NCBI GenBank assembly: GCA_033816765.1
Contig: CM066296.1
Coordinates: 2,542,001 to 2,606,000 of the forward strand
Source: Nothopassalora personata
Taxonomy: Eukaryota; Ascomycota; Dothideomycetes; Mycosphaerellales; Mycosphaerellaceae
Direction of reading: 5' to 3'
DNA: 64,000 bases
Positions 63,070 to 64,000 of this stretch are shown here, one piece after another; the stretch's first letter is position 1, and every line of letters starts with the position of its first letter. The notes beneath the pieces were generated by a model that was given only the letters and a program-made list of their open reading frames with translations, had not been told where the DNA came from and ran no database searches. The position numbers were made by a program, and so were the translations under genes.

Positions 63070-64000
63070 ACCCCTAATTGGCTTTGATATTTGTTGATTT
63101 GATCTTCAGTACCACGAATGGAAGCGATCACAGGCATTCTCGCATATCTCTTCAACCCATACCACGCGACCGCAATAGCACACACATATCTCCACGCGAA
63201 CCGCATCCACCCCTTCCTCCATCAATATGACCGCCTCCGTCCACCGTAGAATCTACAGAACCTCATCGACAAATCCTGCGTCTCAACCAGCATTGTCCGA
63301 CCCACCCCGTCCTGCGATGACAAACACGTGAGCGCCATTGCTACAGAAATTCACCTGACAAGCATCTACCGCTCCGGTGTAATCTTAACACCATACGATG
63401 CAGCATCCCAGACAAGGGTTTCCAACTGGTCGGCAGGCGTAGGTGTGGGCTCAGAGGAGGCAGAACTGGACGGCGATTCTAACTAAGGACATTTCCGTCA
63501 CGAGGAGTAGTATACGTTGGTAGATTCAGTGGTCTGTGGATGGTAGTCTCGATGAAAGTGATCGGTGAGGTTGAAGATCACGATCCACACTTCTAATGTG
63601 CCCGCTCCACCCCATATTCCGCTGGAGGGCTCGGTTTGCAATTTTGCAAGGAGGTGTAACAAGTGCTTGCAAATTTGCCGCTGCTTCACAATCTTAACGT
63701 CTCGCGAACTACAGTGCTGGCTACTGCTCATCGTCGAGTACCGGTCCGTATCTCGTGCGTGTTGAGCCTGAAAAGGACGCGGATCTGGCCATAATCTCCC
63801 TTGGTCTCGCTTCCTCGAGCTCGGTGTGATTACAAAGGCTGGATATTGTTGTGAGCGGGATATAATAGTTACAGAAATATAGATAGCGTTGTTTCAGTAC
63901 TCCGTTCGGAAGCTGCGCATGGTCAGGTATTGTCGTTAGCATAAGACCGTTTTCATAGCAGACTAGAAGGTAACGAGTGGCACGAAAAGCGTGACTTTTT
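63070..64000. other. Intergenic, no gene recognised
   Basis: Ordinary composition. Short ORFs on both strands have no recognisable domain or clear exon pattern. An exon of a gene extending beyond the window cannot be excluded. Confidence 0.5.

Overview
The window comes from a filamentous ascomycete (Pezizomycotina, plausibly a Dothideomycete). The evidence is short GT-AG introns with CTAAC/CTGAC branch sites, a fungal metacaspase, chromodomain Ty3/gypsy retrotransposons, and long stretches in which CA and TG dinucleotides are almost absent and TAG/CTA is everywhere. That pattern is the signature of repeat-induced point mutation (RIP, CpA to TpA). About 1-55.7 kb is a nested transposon cluster; 55.9-64 kb is ordinary gene-bearing DNA.

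Two age layers are visible. The old layer is RIP-degraded. It holds two head-to-head Ty1/copia copies (4.6-6.4 and 7.2-17.5 kb), gypsy relics on both strands (19.1-20.6 and 24.2-30.8 kb), two copies of an unrecognised element here called X (20.6-23.85 and about 31.0-42.9 kb), and a 43-55.7 kb block with a DUF6589-like relic and a RecQ-type helicase relic. The young layer keeps its CA/TG dinucleotides and was inserted into the old one. It comprises gypsy E1 (to 4626, 5' part outside the window), gypsy E2 (9021-16433, identical 161-bp LTRs), gypsy E3 (34617-41925, identical 183-bp LTRs, perfect TTATC duplication), a solo LTR (42416-42681) and a 5'-truncated LINE (52370-53262, 10-bp duplication).

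E2 and E3 are sister families. In both, gag and pol lie in -1 relation, the gag zinc knuckle has the same unusual spacing, pol runs into the 3' LTR, and a 9-nt motif just after the 5' LTR is complementary to a stretch inside the LTR, as expected for Tf1/sushi-type self-priming. E3 has a canonical slippery heptamer exactly where the pol frame opens. E1 carries a convergent antisense ORF with a Zn2Cys6 cluster and a coiled coil.

The right flank contains an HNH-nuclease-type gene with one intron, a doubtful Cys-rich ORF, a nine-exon metacaspase gene and a membrane-anchored GH43-like protein. Functional calls on RIP-degraded regions rest on reading through RIP-type stop codons by eye and are correspondingly tentative.
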